This document shows positions 17,652 through 17,808 of a stretch of DNA of 17,808 nt, piece by piece (positions within the stretch are counted from its first letter, which is position 1; the number at the start of each line of letters is the position of its first letter). The notes below the pieces were generated by a model, which worked only from the letters and a program-made list of their open reading frames with translations, was not told the origin of the DNA and did no database searches. Source of the stretch: Amoebophrya sp. AT5.2 (taxonomy: Eukaryota > Sar > Dinophyceae > Syndiniales > Amoebophryaceae). Made by a program: the position numbers and the translations under genes. The stretch covers positions 1 through 17,808 of the forward strand of contig RXOD01004838.1 in assembly GCA_005223375.1 (NCBI GenBank), in the 5' to 3' direction.

Positions 17652-17808
17652 CTCAAAACACGCGGCCCGCCGCCGCGTCTTGCGTCTTTTTGTGCTATGC
17701 GTTGCAATATGCTCTGAATCCCCCTAGCCTAGTGGTGGCGATCTCCTACTCGCATGGCAGCTCCAGTCCGAAAGGGGCAGAACTAGGATAGCGCCAGATA
17801 GCTAGGGC

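Noticed and set aside
1..17808. CRISPR array, tRNA or rRNA genes, bacterial promoters and ribosome binding sites
   Set aside because: No regularly spaced repeats, no cloverleaf or rRNA-like segments, and the genes are split by spliceosomal introns, so prokaryotic signals do not apply.

Overview
The window is eukaryotic nuclear DNA. Its genes have short spliceosomal introns, the proteins have low-complexity linkers, and no bacterial operon signals were seen. All five genes I can support lie on the minus strand. One-way gene clusters, compact spacing, short introns and an insertion-type non-canonical intron together fit a dinoflagellate-lineage protist. The closest match I know is the parasitic dinoflagellate Amoebophrya, whose genomes are reported to carry repeated, non-canonical introns (introner elements). 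The organism is an inference; I could not run a search.

Layout, left to right (transcription runs right to left). (1) 1-1376: N-terminal 458 residues of a long coiled-coil protein, cut by the window edge. (2) 2488-3372: a complete 203-residue typical 2-Cys peroxiredoxin in three exons. (3) 4062-5918: a complete 201-residue protein with three RanBP2-type zinc fingers, resembling the ZRANB2 type of RNA-binding splicing factor, in three exons. (4) 7265-8275: a 336-residue single-exon protein with a signal peptide and DUF4116-like repeats. (5) 9089 to about 17651: a very large inositol polyphosphate multikinase-like gene in at least four exons. Its kinase blocks (VYKPW, FLPKFYG, LEDVTWGM, PCVCDIKIG, SSLLFVYD, LIDFAHAF, DEGYLFGL) are spread over about 2,500 residues by long disordered insertions.

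The most striking feature is a 386-bp element at 9700-10085 inside the kinase gene. It has 45-bp terminal inverted repeats and is flanked by a 5-bp direct repeat (tgctg). Removing the element plus one 5-bp copy restores the kinase reading frame to its conserved C-terminal motif. A tandem duplicate of the same coding stretch lies about 130 bp upstream without the element, so the gene carries its own 'empty site'. The element therefore looks like a transposon-like intron whose boundaries cannot be GT-AG. The other introns of the window are GT-AG.

The genes share no obvious pathway (redox defence, RNA binding, inositol phosphate signalling, a secreted repeat protein, a structural coiled coil). 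Intergenic stretches of 0.7-1.3 kb hold simple repeats and no gene I can support with confidence.
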